A stretch of DNA of 64,000 nucleotides, taken from assembly GCA_900319625.1 (NCBI GenBank), contig ONPD01000001.1, positions 372,001 to 436,000 of the forward strand, written 5' to 3'. The number at the start of each line of letters is the position of its first letter. Positions within the stretch are counted from its first letter, which is position 1. Below, one piece after another: positions 8,324 through 14,973 of the stretch. The position numbers and the translations under genes are program-made. Source of the DNA: an uncultured Treponema sp. Lineage in GTDB: Bacteria > Spirochaetota > Spirochaetia > Treponematales > Treponemataceae. The notes below the pieces were generated by a model. That model was not told the DNA's origin, made no database searches, and was given only the letters and a program-made list of their open reading frames with translations.

Positions 8324-10054
8324 ATGAAACAGTTGATGTTAGGTAACGCCGCAGCTGCCAGAGGTCTTTTTGAAGGCGGCTGTGAGTTTGTTTCCAGTTA
8401 TCCTGGTACTCCAAGTACAGAAATTACGGAAGAAGCTGCAAAATTCAAGGAAATCTATTGTGAATGGGCACCAAACGAGAAGGTTGCCCTGGAATCGGCT
8501 TTTGGTGCCTGCCTTGCCGGCCGCCGTGCCTTCTGTGGAATGAAGCACGTTGGTCTGAACGTTGCCGCAGACCCTCTTTATACAATGAGTTATACAGGCG
8601 TTAATGCCGGTCTTGTAATTGGAGTTGCAGATGATCCCGGAATGCATTCATCTCAGAACGAACAGGACAGCCGCCATCACGCAATTGCTTCAAAAATCCC
8701 TATGATTGAACCAAGCGATTCTGATGAAGCCCGCGAGTTTGCAAAGCTTGCCTTTGAAATCAGTGAAAAATTCGATACTCCTGTTTTGTACAAGATGTGT
8801 ACCCGCGTTGCCCACAGTCAGAGTGTTACAGAGTCTTGCCAGCGTGGAGAAATTACTCATAAAGAATATAAAAAAGACATTACAAAATACGTTATGGCTC
8901 CCGCAAATGCAATCCGCCGACATCCTTTTGTAGAAGAAAGAATGAAAAAACTTGCTGAATGGAGCGAGACAAGCGGAATTAACCGCGTAGAAAAGGCTGA
9001 TTCTAAGACTGGTATCATCACTTCTTCAACTGCTTATCAGTATGTAAAGGAAGTTTTGGGTGATTCTGTAAATATCCTCAAGCTTGGAATGGTAAATCCT
9101 CTTCCAGAAAATATGATTAAAAAGTTTGCAGATGGTCTTGAGAAAATCATCGTTGTAGAAGAGCTTGATCCTATTGTTGAAAGTTTTGTCCGCGGTCTTG
9201 GTTTGACTTGCGAAATCCACGGAAAAGATATGTTCCCGATTTGCGGCGAATTCAGTCAGAATATTGTTGCTGCTGCTTTTGGAAAGGAAGTTCACTCGGG
9301 CAAAAAACTCGACGGAGTTCAGATTCCTGTTCGTCCTCCGATTATGTGTGCCGGCTGTCCTCACCGCGGAATGTTCTATGCCTTAAATAAGCTTAAGGTT
9401 ACCGTTTTTGGTGATATCGGCTGTTATACTTTGGGCTCGGTTGCGCCGCTTTCTGCAATGGATGTGACTTTGTGTATGGGTGCATCTTTCAGCGGACTTC
9501 ACGGCTGGAACAAGTCAGTGGGTGCTGAAAACGAAAAGAAATCTGTTGCCGTTATCGGTGATTCAACTTTTATGCATTCAGGTATGACAGGTCTTGCGAC
9601 AATCGCTTATAACCAGTCAAACTCTACTGTAATCGTACTTGATAATTCGATTACCGGTATGACAGGTCATCAGCAGAACCCAACAACAGGAAAGAACCTC
9701 TATGGCGACCCGGCTGGCCGTGTTGACCTTGAGGCTCTGGCTCGTGCAATGGGAATTAATCGTGTTCGCGTAGTTGACCCATATAATATTGCGGAATGTG
9801 AAGCCGCTGTTAAGGAAGAGTTAGCTGTTGAAGAGCCAAGTTTGATTATCAGCCGAAGACCTTGTGTTCTCCTTAAGGAAGTAAAGGCAAAGCCTGCGCT
9901 TGTAGTTGATGAAGCTAAGTGTAAGTCTTGCAAAATGTGCATGAAAATCGGCTGTCCTGCAATTTCGATGAAGGGCGGAAAGGCTAAGATTGACCCGACC
10001 CTGTGTGTGGGTTGTGGGGTTTGCGTACAAATGTGTAAGTTTGGCGCGTTATGA
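8324..10054 (+). CDS. iorA: Indolepyruvate:ferredoxin oxidoreductase, alpha subunit
   Basis: 576 residues. The enzyme oxidatively decarboxylates aryl-pyruvates from Trp, Phe and Tyr transamination to aryl-acyl-CoA, reducing ferredoxin. Seen here: N-terminal SYPGTPSTEITE (pyruvate-binding fold), the TPP region around GDIGCYTLGSVAPLSAMD and GDSTFMHSGMTGL, and a C-terminal ferredoxin domain with CxxCxxCxxxxCP and CxxCxxCxxxC for two [4Fe-4S] clusters. GAGGAC precedes the ATG. The ancestral junction with iorB has been split by a repeat element that lies between two versions of the final codons (see 10140-10163). Confidence 0.94.
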   Translation: MKQLMLGNAAAARGLFEGGCEFVSSYPGTPSTEITEEAAKFKEIYCEWAPNEKVALESAFGACLAGRRAFCGMKHVGLNVAADPLYTMSYTGVNAGLVIGVADDPGMHSSQNEQDSRHHAIASKIPMIEPSDSDEAREFAKLAFEISEKFDTPVLYKMCTRVAHSQSVTESCQRGEITHKEYKKDITKYVMAPANAIRRHPFVEERMKKLAEWSETSGINRVEKADSKTGIITSSTAYQYVKEVLGDSVNILKLGMVNPLPENMIKKFADGLEKIIVVEELDPIVESFVRGLGLTCEIHGKDMFPICGEFSQNIVAAAFGKEVHSGKKLDGVQIPVRPPIMCAGCPHRGMFYALNKLKVTVFGDIGCYTLGSVAPLSAMDVTLCMGASFSGLHGWNKSVGAENEKKSVAVIGDSTFMHSGMTGLATIAYNQSNSTVIVLDNSITGMTGHQQNPTTGKNLYGDPAGRVDLEALARAMGINRVRVVDPYNIAECEAAVKEELAVEEPSLIISRRPCVLLKEVKAKPALVVDEAKCKSCKMCMKIGCPAISMKGGKAKIDPTLCVGCGVCVQMCKFGAL

Positions 10055-10067
10055 TAACAAAGCAGGT

Positions 10068-10135
10068 AAAGCTAAAAATTGCTGAGCGCAATTTTTTTAA
10101 CGCTTTGCTATAGAACAGAGGTCGCCAGCGACCTC
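10068..10135 (+). repeat. Small structured repeat, TAAA/TTTTTAAC family, copy A
   Basis: Outer arm AAAGC 10068-10072 pairs with GCTTT 10102-10106; inner hairpin AATTGC 10077-10082 / GCAATT 10088-10093; conserved TAAA and TTTTTTAAC link them. After TATAGAACA comes a perfect 8-bp hairpin GAGGTCGC/GCGACCTC (10118-10125/10128-10135) with a CA loop. Copy B at 38684-38759 has the same plan with changed hairpin bases. It separates iorA from iorB, which elsewhere usually abut. Confidence 0.75.
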
Positions 10136-10139
10136 ACAC

Positions 10140-10163
10140 ATGTGTAAATTTGGAGCGCTATAA
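10140..10163 (+). repeat. Duplicate of the iorA 3' end next to iorB
   Basis: Bases 10140-10163 (ATGTGTAAATTTGGAGCGCT and on) encode Met-Cys-Lys-Phe-Gly-Ala-Leu-stop, exactly the C-terminus of IorA encoded at 10031-10054, with only synonymous differences. Here the stop overlaps the iorB start as TAATG, the same coupling used by livM/livG. This looks like the original gene end, with the upstream copy supplied when the structured repeat arrived. Confidence 0.8.
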
Positions 10164-10732
10164 TGGTTAAGAATATTATGATAGTCGGCGTGGGCGGGCA
10201 GGGTGCGCTGCTTGCGTCTAAAACTTTGGGACAGGTTCTGCTTGATGCGGGCTTTGATGTAAAGGTCAGCGAGGTTCACGGTATGAGCCAGCGCGGCGGT
10301 TCGGTTGTAACTTACGTGCGCTATGGCGAAAAAGTTTACTCTCCAATTGTAGACAAGGGAGAGGCTGATTTTATTGTGTCCTTTGAACTGCTTGAGGCGG
10401 CTCGTTACACAGAATTTTTGAAGGCAGACGGACAGATTGTCGTAAATACTCAGAAAATCGACCCTATGCCGGTAATTACGGGCGTTGCCGAGTACCCGGA
10501 AGACCTTGTTGGAAAAATGACCGCTGCCGGAATTAAGGTAGACGCAATCGACTGTCTGGAACTTGCCCAGCAGGCCGGAACTGCAAAGGCTGTAAACATC
10601 GTTCTGATGGGCCGCCTTTCAAAATACATGGACTTCCCGGAGAGTGCCTGGCTGAGCGCAATCGAAAAGCTTGTAAAACCACAGTTTCTGGAAATGAATA
10701 AAAAGGCATTTTTGCTGGGAAGAGGGGAATAG
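10163..10732 (+). CDS. iorB: Indolepyruvate:ferredoxin oxidoreductase, beta subunit
   Basis: 189 residues, normal for IorB, the gamma-domain-type subunit that completes the IorAB complex. The N-terminal IVGVGGQGALLASKTLGQ and VSEVHGMSQRGGSVV motifs are diagnostic of the 2-oxoacid:acceptor oxidoreductase gamma family. Its start ATG overlaps a stop codon (TAATG) belonging to the duplicated iorA tail, so translation coupling to iorA has probably been lost. No good Shine-Dalgarno sequence is present apart from GGAGCG in the duplicated tail. paaK follows 9 nt after the stop. Confidence 0.93.
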   Translation: MVKNIMIVGVGGQGALLASKTLGQVLLDAGFDVKVSEVHGMSQRGGSVVTYVRYGEKVYSPIVDKGEADFIVSFELLEAARYTEFLKADGQIVVNTQKIDPMPVITGVAEYPEDLVGKMTAAGIKVDAIDCLELAQQAGTAKAVNIVLMGRLSKYMDFPESAWLSAIEKLVKPQFLEMNKKAFLLGRGE

Positions 10733-10741
10733 AGGACACTT

Positions 10742-12052
10742 ATGAATTTAAAATACTATCAGAAAGAAAGTGAATGTATGCCTCTGGAGGAACTTAAAAA
10801 ACTTCAGGGCGAAAGACTTGCGAAAAACTTCCGTCATGTGTACGAGAATGTTGAATATTACAGAAAGCGCTGCGAAGAAGCTGGGATAACCCCTGACGAC
10901 ATTAAGGGACTGGATGACCTGGATAAAATTCCTTTTACCTGCAAGGATGACCTTCGCGCAACTTATCCTTACGGACTTTTTGCGGTTCCTATGAAGGAGG
11001 TTGTTCGTATTCATGCTTCTTCGGGAACTACTGGTAAGCAGATTGTTGTTGGTTACACAAAGGATGACCTTGAAATCTGGAATGACTGTTGTGCCCGTCA
11101 GCTGGTTGCTATCGGTTGTGATGAAAATGACATTGTTCAGAATGCTTATGGTTACGGTATGTTTACCGGTGGTTTTGGCCTTCATGGCGGTGCTACAAAG
11201 CTTGGCTGCCAGGTGCTTCCGATTTCTGCGGGAAATACCCAGCGTCAGATTACCTTCTTTCAGGATATGGGCTCGACTGTGCTCTGCTGTACTCCTTCTT
11301 ATGCGGCTTACCTGGGCGAGACTTTGCACGAAATGGGACTGAGCCCTAAAGACATTCATCTTAAGGCCGGTATTTTTGGTGCTGAGCCCTGGACTGAAGA
11401 AATGCGCCGCGATATCGAAAAATCACTTGGTATTAAGGCTTATGATATTTACGGTCTTACTGAAGTTATGGGCCCTGGCGTTGCCTACGAATGCAGCGAA
11501 CAGAAGGGGATGCACGTAAACGAAGACCACTTTATTATAGAAACAATTGATCCAAAAACAGGAAAACGTCTGCCGGACGGTGAAAAGGGTGAACTTGTAT
11601 TTACTGCAATTACAAAGCAGGCTTTTCCTCTTATGCGCTTCCGAACAAAGGATATCGGTGTTCTTAACCGCGCTCCTTGTGCCTGCGGTCGTACTTTTGT
11701 GCGTATGAGTAAGCCTATGGGTCGTACTGATGATATGCTTATTATCCGCGGTGTTAATGTATTCCCAAGCCAGATTGAAGGCGTGCTTTTGCAGAACGGT
11801 TATCCGCCAAACTACCAGATTATCGTTGGCCGCGTAAATAACAACGATACTTTCGAAATCAAGGTGGAAATGACGGCCGACAAGTTCAGCGATGTTATTT
11901 CGGAAATCAACAAGCAGGAAAAGGCTCTGGAAAGTGCACTGCTCAGTGTTCTCCAGATTAAGGCAAAGGTTACTCTGGTAGCGCCAAAGAGCATTGAACG
12001 TTCGGAAGGCAAGGCTAAGCGAGTTATTGATACACGTAAGTTGCATGATTAA
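10742..12052 (+). CDS. paaK: Phenylacetate-CoA ligase family protein
   Basis: 436 residues, the size of PaaK. It belongs to the ANL adenylate-forming family: ATP-binding SSGTTGKQIVVGYT near residue 95, YGLTEVMGPG, and the C-terminal AMP-binding_C_2 type domain with DDMLIIRGVNVFPSQIE. Next to iorAB it probably interconverts aryl-acetates and their CoA esters, in the fermentative direction allowing ATP recovery from aryl-acetyl-CoA; that direction is inference from context. GAGGACACTT lies before the ATG and overlaps the iorB stop region. Confidence 0.92.
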   Translation: MNLKYYQKESECMPLEELKKLQGERLAKNFRHVYENVEYYRKRCEEAGITPDDIKGLDDLDKIPFTCKDDLRATYPYGLFAVPMKEVVRIHASSGTTGKQIVVGYTKDDLEIWNDCCARQLVAIGCDENDIVQNAYGYGMFTGGFGLHGGATKLGCQVLPISAGNTQRQITFFQDMGSTVLCCTPSYAAYLGETLHEMGLSPKDIHLKAGIFGAEPWTEEMRRDIEKSLGIKAYDIYGLTEVMGPGVAYECSEQKGMHVNEDHFIIETIDPKTGKRLPDGEKGELVFTAITKQAFPLMRFRTKDIGVLNRAPCACGRTFVRMSKPMGRTDDMLIIRGVNVFPSQIEGVLLQNGYPPNYQIIVGRVNNNDTFEIKVEMTADKFSDVISEINKQEKALESALLSVLQIKAKVTLVAPKSIERSEGKAKRVIDTRKLHD

Positions 12053-12058
12053 AAAAAA

Positions 12059-12135
12059 GTCACACGGATTCGAAACGACTAACGTCGTTTCAGCTTTAGA
12101 AAATGGATTCCCCAGGAATCCGCAATCCGTGTGAC
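12059..12135 (+). ncRNA. Three-way-junction leader or repeat upstream of ACT gene
   Basis: A perfect 12-bp closing helix GTCACACGGATT (12059-12070) / AATCCGTGTGAC (12124-12135) encloses two perfect hairpins: GAAACGAC/GTCGTTTC (12072-12079/12084-12091, loop TAAC) and GGATTCC/GGAATCC (12105-12111/12115-12121, loop CCA), joined by a GCTTTAGAAAAT linker. It begins 6 nt after the paaK stop and ends 10 nt before the Shine-Dalgarno of the ACT gene. The hairpin-TTTAGAA-hairpin plan recalls the repeat at 10068-10135. Regulatory role is unproven. Confidence 0.65.
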
Positions 12136-12157
12136 AAAAAAATCAGGAGGATCCCAT

Positions 12158-12589
12158 ATGACAATTAACCAGATTTCTATCTTTATTGAGAATCGTAAAA
12201 ACGCTCTTTCGGAGCTTACAAATGTTCTGGCTGAGCATAATATCAATCTTCGTGCAATTCAGATTGCAGATACAAGTGATTTTGGAATTGCACGAATTAT
12301 TGTAGATGACCCGGAACCTGTAAAAGCGGCCCTTGAACGTTCTGCTTACATTGTAAAGCAGACTCCGGTTATTGCGATTGAAATCCCGGACGAGGCAGGA
12401 AGCCTTAATAAAATCCTAAAGCTTCTTGCTGATAACGGCCGCAACGTGGAATATATGTACGGCTTTACAGGACGCCAGACAAACGCTGCCTTTATGGTAA
12501 TCCGTACAACTGACGTTCAGAAAACTGAAGAAATCCTGGAAAAAGCAAAAATTCGCACAGTTGCTCAAAATGAAGTTTCACAGTTGTAG
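12158..12589 (+). CDS. Tandem ACT domain protein, likely amino-acid sensor
   Basis: 143 residues made of two ACT domains (about residues 4-68 and 69-140; starts QISIFIENRKNALSELTNVL and VIAIEIPDEAGSLNKILKLL). There is no catalytic region. Genes of this kind are often found beside iorAB/paaK, and the protein probably binds an aromatic or branched-chain amino acid to regulate that pathway. The ATG at 12158 is chosen because AGGAGG lies 8 nt upstream; the in-frame ATG at 12131 falls inside the leader helix and lacks a ribosome site. Confidence 0.88.
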   Translation: MTINQISIFIENRKNALSELTNVLAEHNINLRAIQIADTSDFGIARIIVDDPEPVKAALERSAYIVKQTPVIAIEIPDEAGSLNKILKLLADNGRNVEYMYGFTGRQTNAAFMVIRTTDVQKTEEILEKAKIRTVAQNEVSQL

Positions 12590-12599
12590 CTTTCTGTGA

Positions 12600-12605
12600 T
12601 ATAAT
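12600..12605 (+). promoter_or_regulatory. Extended -10 promoter for the STAS gene
   Basis: TGA-TATAAT (12597-12605) is an extended -10 element, 36 nt before the ATG of the STAS gene and 11 nt after the ACT stop. There is no convincing -35 box at 17 nt. The following leader carries GAGGA as Shine-Dalgarno. Confidence 0.55.
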
Positions 12606-12640
12606 TCTTATTATTGATTACTTATTGATGAGGATTAATT

Positions 12641-12934
12641 ATGGAAATTGAAAAACTGATTGATGGAAATTCGGCAACAGTAAAACTTACCGGACGTCTT
12701 GATACATCTAATTCTCCTGAACTTGAAGAGGCTTTGAAGACTCTGGATTCTGCTGAAAAGATTACTCTTGATTTTTCTGGTCTTGAATATATTTCCTCAG
12801 CTGGACTTCGAGTTCTGCTTATTGCACATAAGAATTTTTCAAAGAAGTCAGGAATGACATTAATTAATGTAAATGATGATGTTATGGACGTTTTCAAGGT
12901 TACAGGCTTTGATGATGTTCTTGATATTAAATAA
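12641..12934 (+). CDS. STAS-domain anti-sigma factor antagonist
   Basis: 97 residues, the size of SpoIIAA/RsbV proteins. The phosphorylatable Ser is in LEYISSAGLRVLL at about residue 53, after the beta-strand KITLDFSGL. In its unphosphorylated form such a protein would bind an anti-sigma kinase in partner-switching. No kinase or sigma gene is adjacent, so partners are unknown. GAGGATTAATT precedes the ATG. The lipoprotein gene follows 20 nt downstream, possibly in the same transcript. Confidence 0.9.
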   Translation: MEIEKLIDGNSATVKLTGRLDTSNSPELEEALKTLDSAEKITLDFSGLEYISSAGLRVLLIAHKNFSKKSGMTLINVNDDVMDVFKVTGFDDVLDIK

Positions 12935-12954
12935 TTTCTTTCAGGATTTTTAAG

Positions 12955-13518
12955 GTGGGTGGAATTAGTAAGGCCGGCTTATTTGCGGGATTGATTTTTG
13001 CTTCTTCGATTCTTTTATCTTCCTGTGTAAGTACAAATGCCGGCCGTCCTGAACAGGCTGGACAGACGGAAACGACTGTCGCCTTTAGCGATAATGATTT
13101 TCGTATAGCCGCAGAACTTCTTGTTGAAGACTTTGCTAATTCTACAGCTGTCAGAAATTATAGAACTGAAAGTGAGGCTTTGCCCTGCGTGCTTGTAGGC
13201 GAAATCAAAAACAGGAGCGGAGCTCATATTGATACAGCAAAGCTTGGCCGCCGTTTTCAGACTGCAATAGTAAATAACGGCACAATGAAAAATGTTTCTG
13301 ATTCCGAGAAGAAATTTGCCCGCCTTTCAGAAGATGATTTTTCCGATTTTATTGATACAGAAGCCTTAAAAGATGCGGCTCAAAATGCCGGAATTGATTT
13401 TTATCTTCAGGGTTCTGTAACTTCTTCCTTTTATCTTGATATGATAGCCCTTGATGCTGCAAGTGGCAGTGTTTTGTGGCAGGGGCAAACCAGCCTTTCA
13501 AAGCCTTCAAAAAAGTAG
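12955..13518 (+). CDS. LpoB-like outer-membrane lipoprotein
   Basis: 187 residues. A signal peptide ends in a lipobox LLSSC with the lipidated Cys at about residue 24. The soluble domain contains VGEIKNRSGAHIDTAKLGRRFQTAIVNNG in two conserved blocks and GIDFYLQGSVTSS, matching the LpoB/PBP-activator family (PF13036-type fold). In enterobacteria LpoB stimulates a bifunctional penicillin-binding protein; here that role is inference. The start codon is GTG, with AGGA 9 nt upstream. Its end is 32 nt before purD. Confidence 0.72.
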   Translation: MGGISKAGLFAGLIFASSILLSSCVSTNAGRPEQAGQTETTVAFSDNDFRIAAELLVEDFANSTAVRNYRTESEALPCVLVGEIKNRSGAHIDTAKLGRRFQTAIVNNGTMKNVSDSEKKFARLSEDDFSDFIDTEALKDAAQNAGIDFYLQGSVTSSFYLDMIALDAASGSVLWQGQTSLSKPSKK

Positions 13519-13538
13519 AATTTCTAAGCTTTTTTCTA

Positions 13539-13544
13539 TATAAT
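13539..13544 (+). promoter_or_regulatory. TATAAT promoter giving a probably leaderless purD mRNA
   Basis: Perfect TATAAT at 13539-13544; the purD ATG is at 13551, six bases later, where transcription would be expected to begin. There is no Shine-Dalgarno sequence between. One of about ten such cases in this window. Confidence 0.65.
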
Positions 13545-13550
13545 ACCCGC

Positions 13551-14882
13551 ATGAATATAATCGTTGTTGGCAGTGGTGGACGTGAGCACACTATCTGCTG
13601 GAAACTTGCCCAGAGCTCGCTTGTAGACAAAGTCATCGTTGTACCGGGAAACGGCGGAACAGCTGATGAAGCAAAGTGTCAGAATGTAAATCCAAAAGAT
13701 TGTGATTATATTGCCCAGGGTGAAAATCCTTATGTTGCCATTGCAAAGCACGAAAATTGCCGCATGGCTGTAATCGGGCCGGAAGATCCTCTCTGCGAAG
13801 GAATTGCAGATGAATTCTGGAAGGCTGATATTCCTTGTGTAGGTGCAAAAAAAGCCGGCGCAATGCTTGAAGGCAGTAAAGACCTTGCCAAGGCCTTTAT
13901 GAAAAAATACAACGTTGCCTGTGCCGCAAGCGAAACTTTTGTAAATAAAGATGCCGCAATCGAGTACGTAAAAAAGCACGGCGCTCCTATCGTTATCAAG
14001 GCTGACGGTCTTGCGGCAGGAAAGGGTGTTGTTGTTGCTGCCACTATGGAAGAAGCACTTTTCGCAATCGAAGATATTATGGAAAGCGGCCGTGTTGGCG
14101 ATGCCGGTAAAAAGCTTGTAATTGAAGATTATCTTGAAGGAGTTGAGATTTCAGTTCTTGCTGCGGTTTCTGTAACTCCTGAATATGCAGTGCAGGGAAG
14201 CGCTACAATCGTTCCTTTCCTTCCTGCCCGGGACCACAAACGCCTGAACGACGGCGCAAAGGGTCCAAATACCGGCGGAATGGGAGCTGTATGTCCTCTT
14301 TCTGACGTAACTCCTGAAATTATGGAACAGTTCAAAAAGGACTGTCTTGAACCGACTTTGAACGGTCTTATCAAAGAGCGTTTTGACTACCGTGGCTTTA
14401 TTTTCTTTGGTGTAATGCTTACTAAAAACGGTCCTAAGCTTCTTGAATACAATGTCCGCCTTGGCGATCCTGAAACTCAGGCAGTTCTGCCGCTCATGGA
14501 CTTTGATATGATGGCTATGTGTACCGCAATTCTCAACGGTACTCTGAAAGATTTTGAATTCAAATGGAAGCCGGGATTCCAGTGCGCCCCTGTTGTTGTA
14601 AGCGGCGGCTATCCTGGAAGCTACAAAAAAGGCTGTGAAATCACATACGATGCAGCAGAGCTTGCAGAAAGCACTGCAAAAGTATTTATTGCGGGCGCAG
14701 TAAAAGACGGTGACAAGCTTGTAACAAGCGGTGGCCGTGTTCTTGCCTGCAGTGCATACGGAAGCACTTTCGACGAAGCCTGGAAACTTGCCTACCGCGG
14801 AATCAATGCCGTTCATTTTGAAGGCGCCTTCCACCGTAACGACATAGGTTTACCTGGTGCGGCTGAAAGCGGAAAGCTGTAA
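13551..14882 (+). CDS. purD: Phosphoribosylamine-glycine ligase
   Basis: 443 residues. It catalyses the second step of purine synthesis: phosphoribosylamine + glycine + ATP to GAR. Seen: N-terminal IIVVGSGGREHTICWKL, the ATP-grasp lysine region APIVIKADGLAAGKGVVVA, and LEYNVRLGDPETQAVLPL for Mg-ATP binding. The start at 13551 matches the family N-terminus (MNIIVVGSGG); a longer frame upstream only adds residues overlapping the lipoprotein gene. No other pur gene is adjacent. The gene ends against a palindromic repeat that separates it from the convergent nnr. Confidence 0.95.
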   Translation: MNIIVVGSGGREHTICWKLAQSSLVDKVIVVPGNGGTADEAKCQNVNPKDCDYIAQGENPYVAIAKHENCRMAVIGPEDPLCEGIADEFWKADIPCVGAKKAGAMLEGSKDLAKAFMKKYNVACAASETFVNKDAAIEYVKKHGAPIVIKADGLAAGKGVVVAATMEEALFAIEDIMESGRVGDAGKKLVIEDYLEGVEISVLAAVSVTPEYAVQGSATIVPFLPARDHKRLNDGAKGPNTGGMGAVCPLSDVTPEIMEQFKKDCLEPTLNGLIKERFDYRGFIFFGVMLTKNGPKLLEYNVRLGDPETQAVLPLMDFDMMAMCTAILNGTLKDFEFKWKPGFQCAPVVVSGGYPGSYKKGCEITYDAAELAESTAKVFIAGAVKDGDKLVTSGGRVLACSAYGSTFDEAWKLAYRGINAVHFEGAFHRNDIGLPGAAESGKL

Positions 14883-14889
14883 TATGCAG

Positions 14890-14970
14890 GAGGGGGAGGC
14901 CTCCCCCTCGCTCCAACCGCCTTCAGCGTTTTCCGCTACCCCTTCTCCTAGGGGCGGCGCCCCTAAAACC
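14890..14970 (-). repeat. GC-rich structured repeat between purD and nnr (family with 55321-55415)
   Basis: Read on the minus strand: GGGGTTTTAGGGGC, a hairpin TAGGGGC/GCCCCTA (14949-14965), AGAAGGGGTAGCGGA, a weak middle stem, GGAGCGAGG, then a perfect 20-bp palindrome GAGGGGGAGGCCTCCCCCTC at 14890-14909. The same succession is found on the plus strand at 55321-55415 with changed stem bases. It may act as a two-way transcription barrier for the convergent purD and nnr, though neither end has a T-run. Confidence 0.7.
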
Positions 14971-14973
14971 CCG

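Noticed and set aside
10068-10135. Possible CRISPR repeat or classical riboswitch for the small structured repeats
   Set aside because: Copies are single and dispersed, with no spacers; their contexts are unrelated genes, so neither an array nor a ligand-specific switch fits.
14890-14909. Simple intrinsic terminator for purD
   Set aside because: The palindrome is strong but lacks a T-run on either side and belongs to a longer repeated structure shared with 55321-55415; a barrier function is possible but not a classical terminator.
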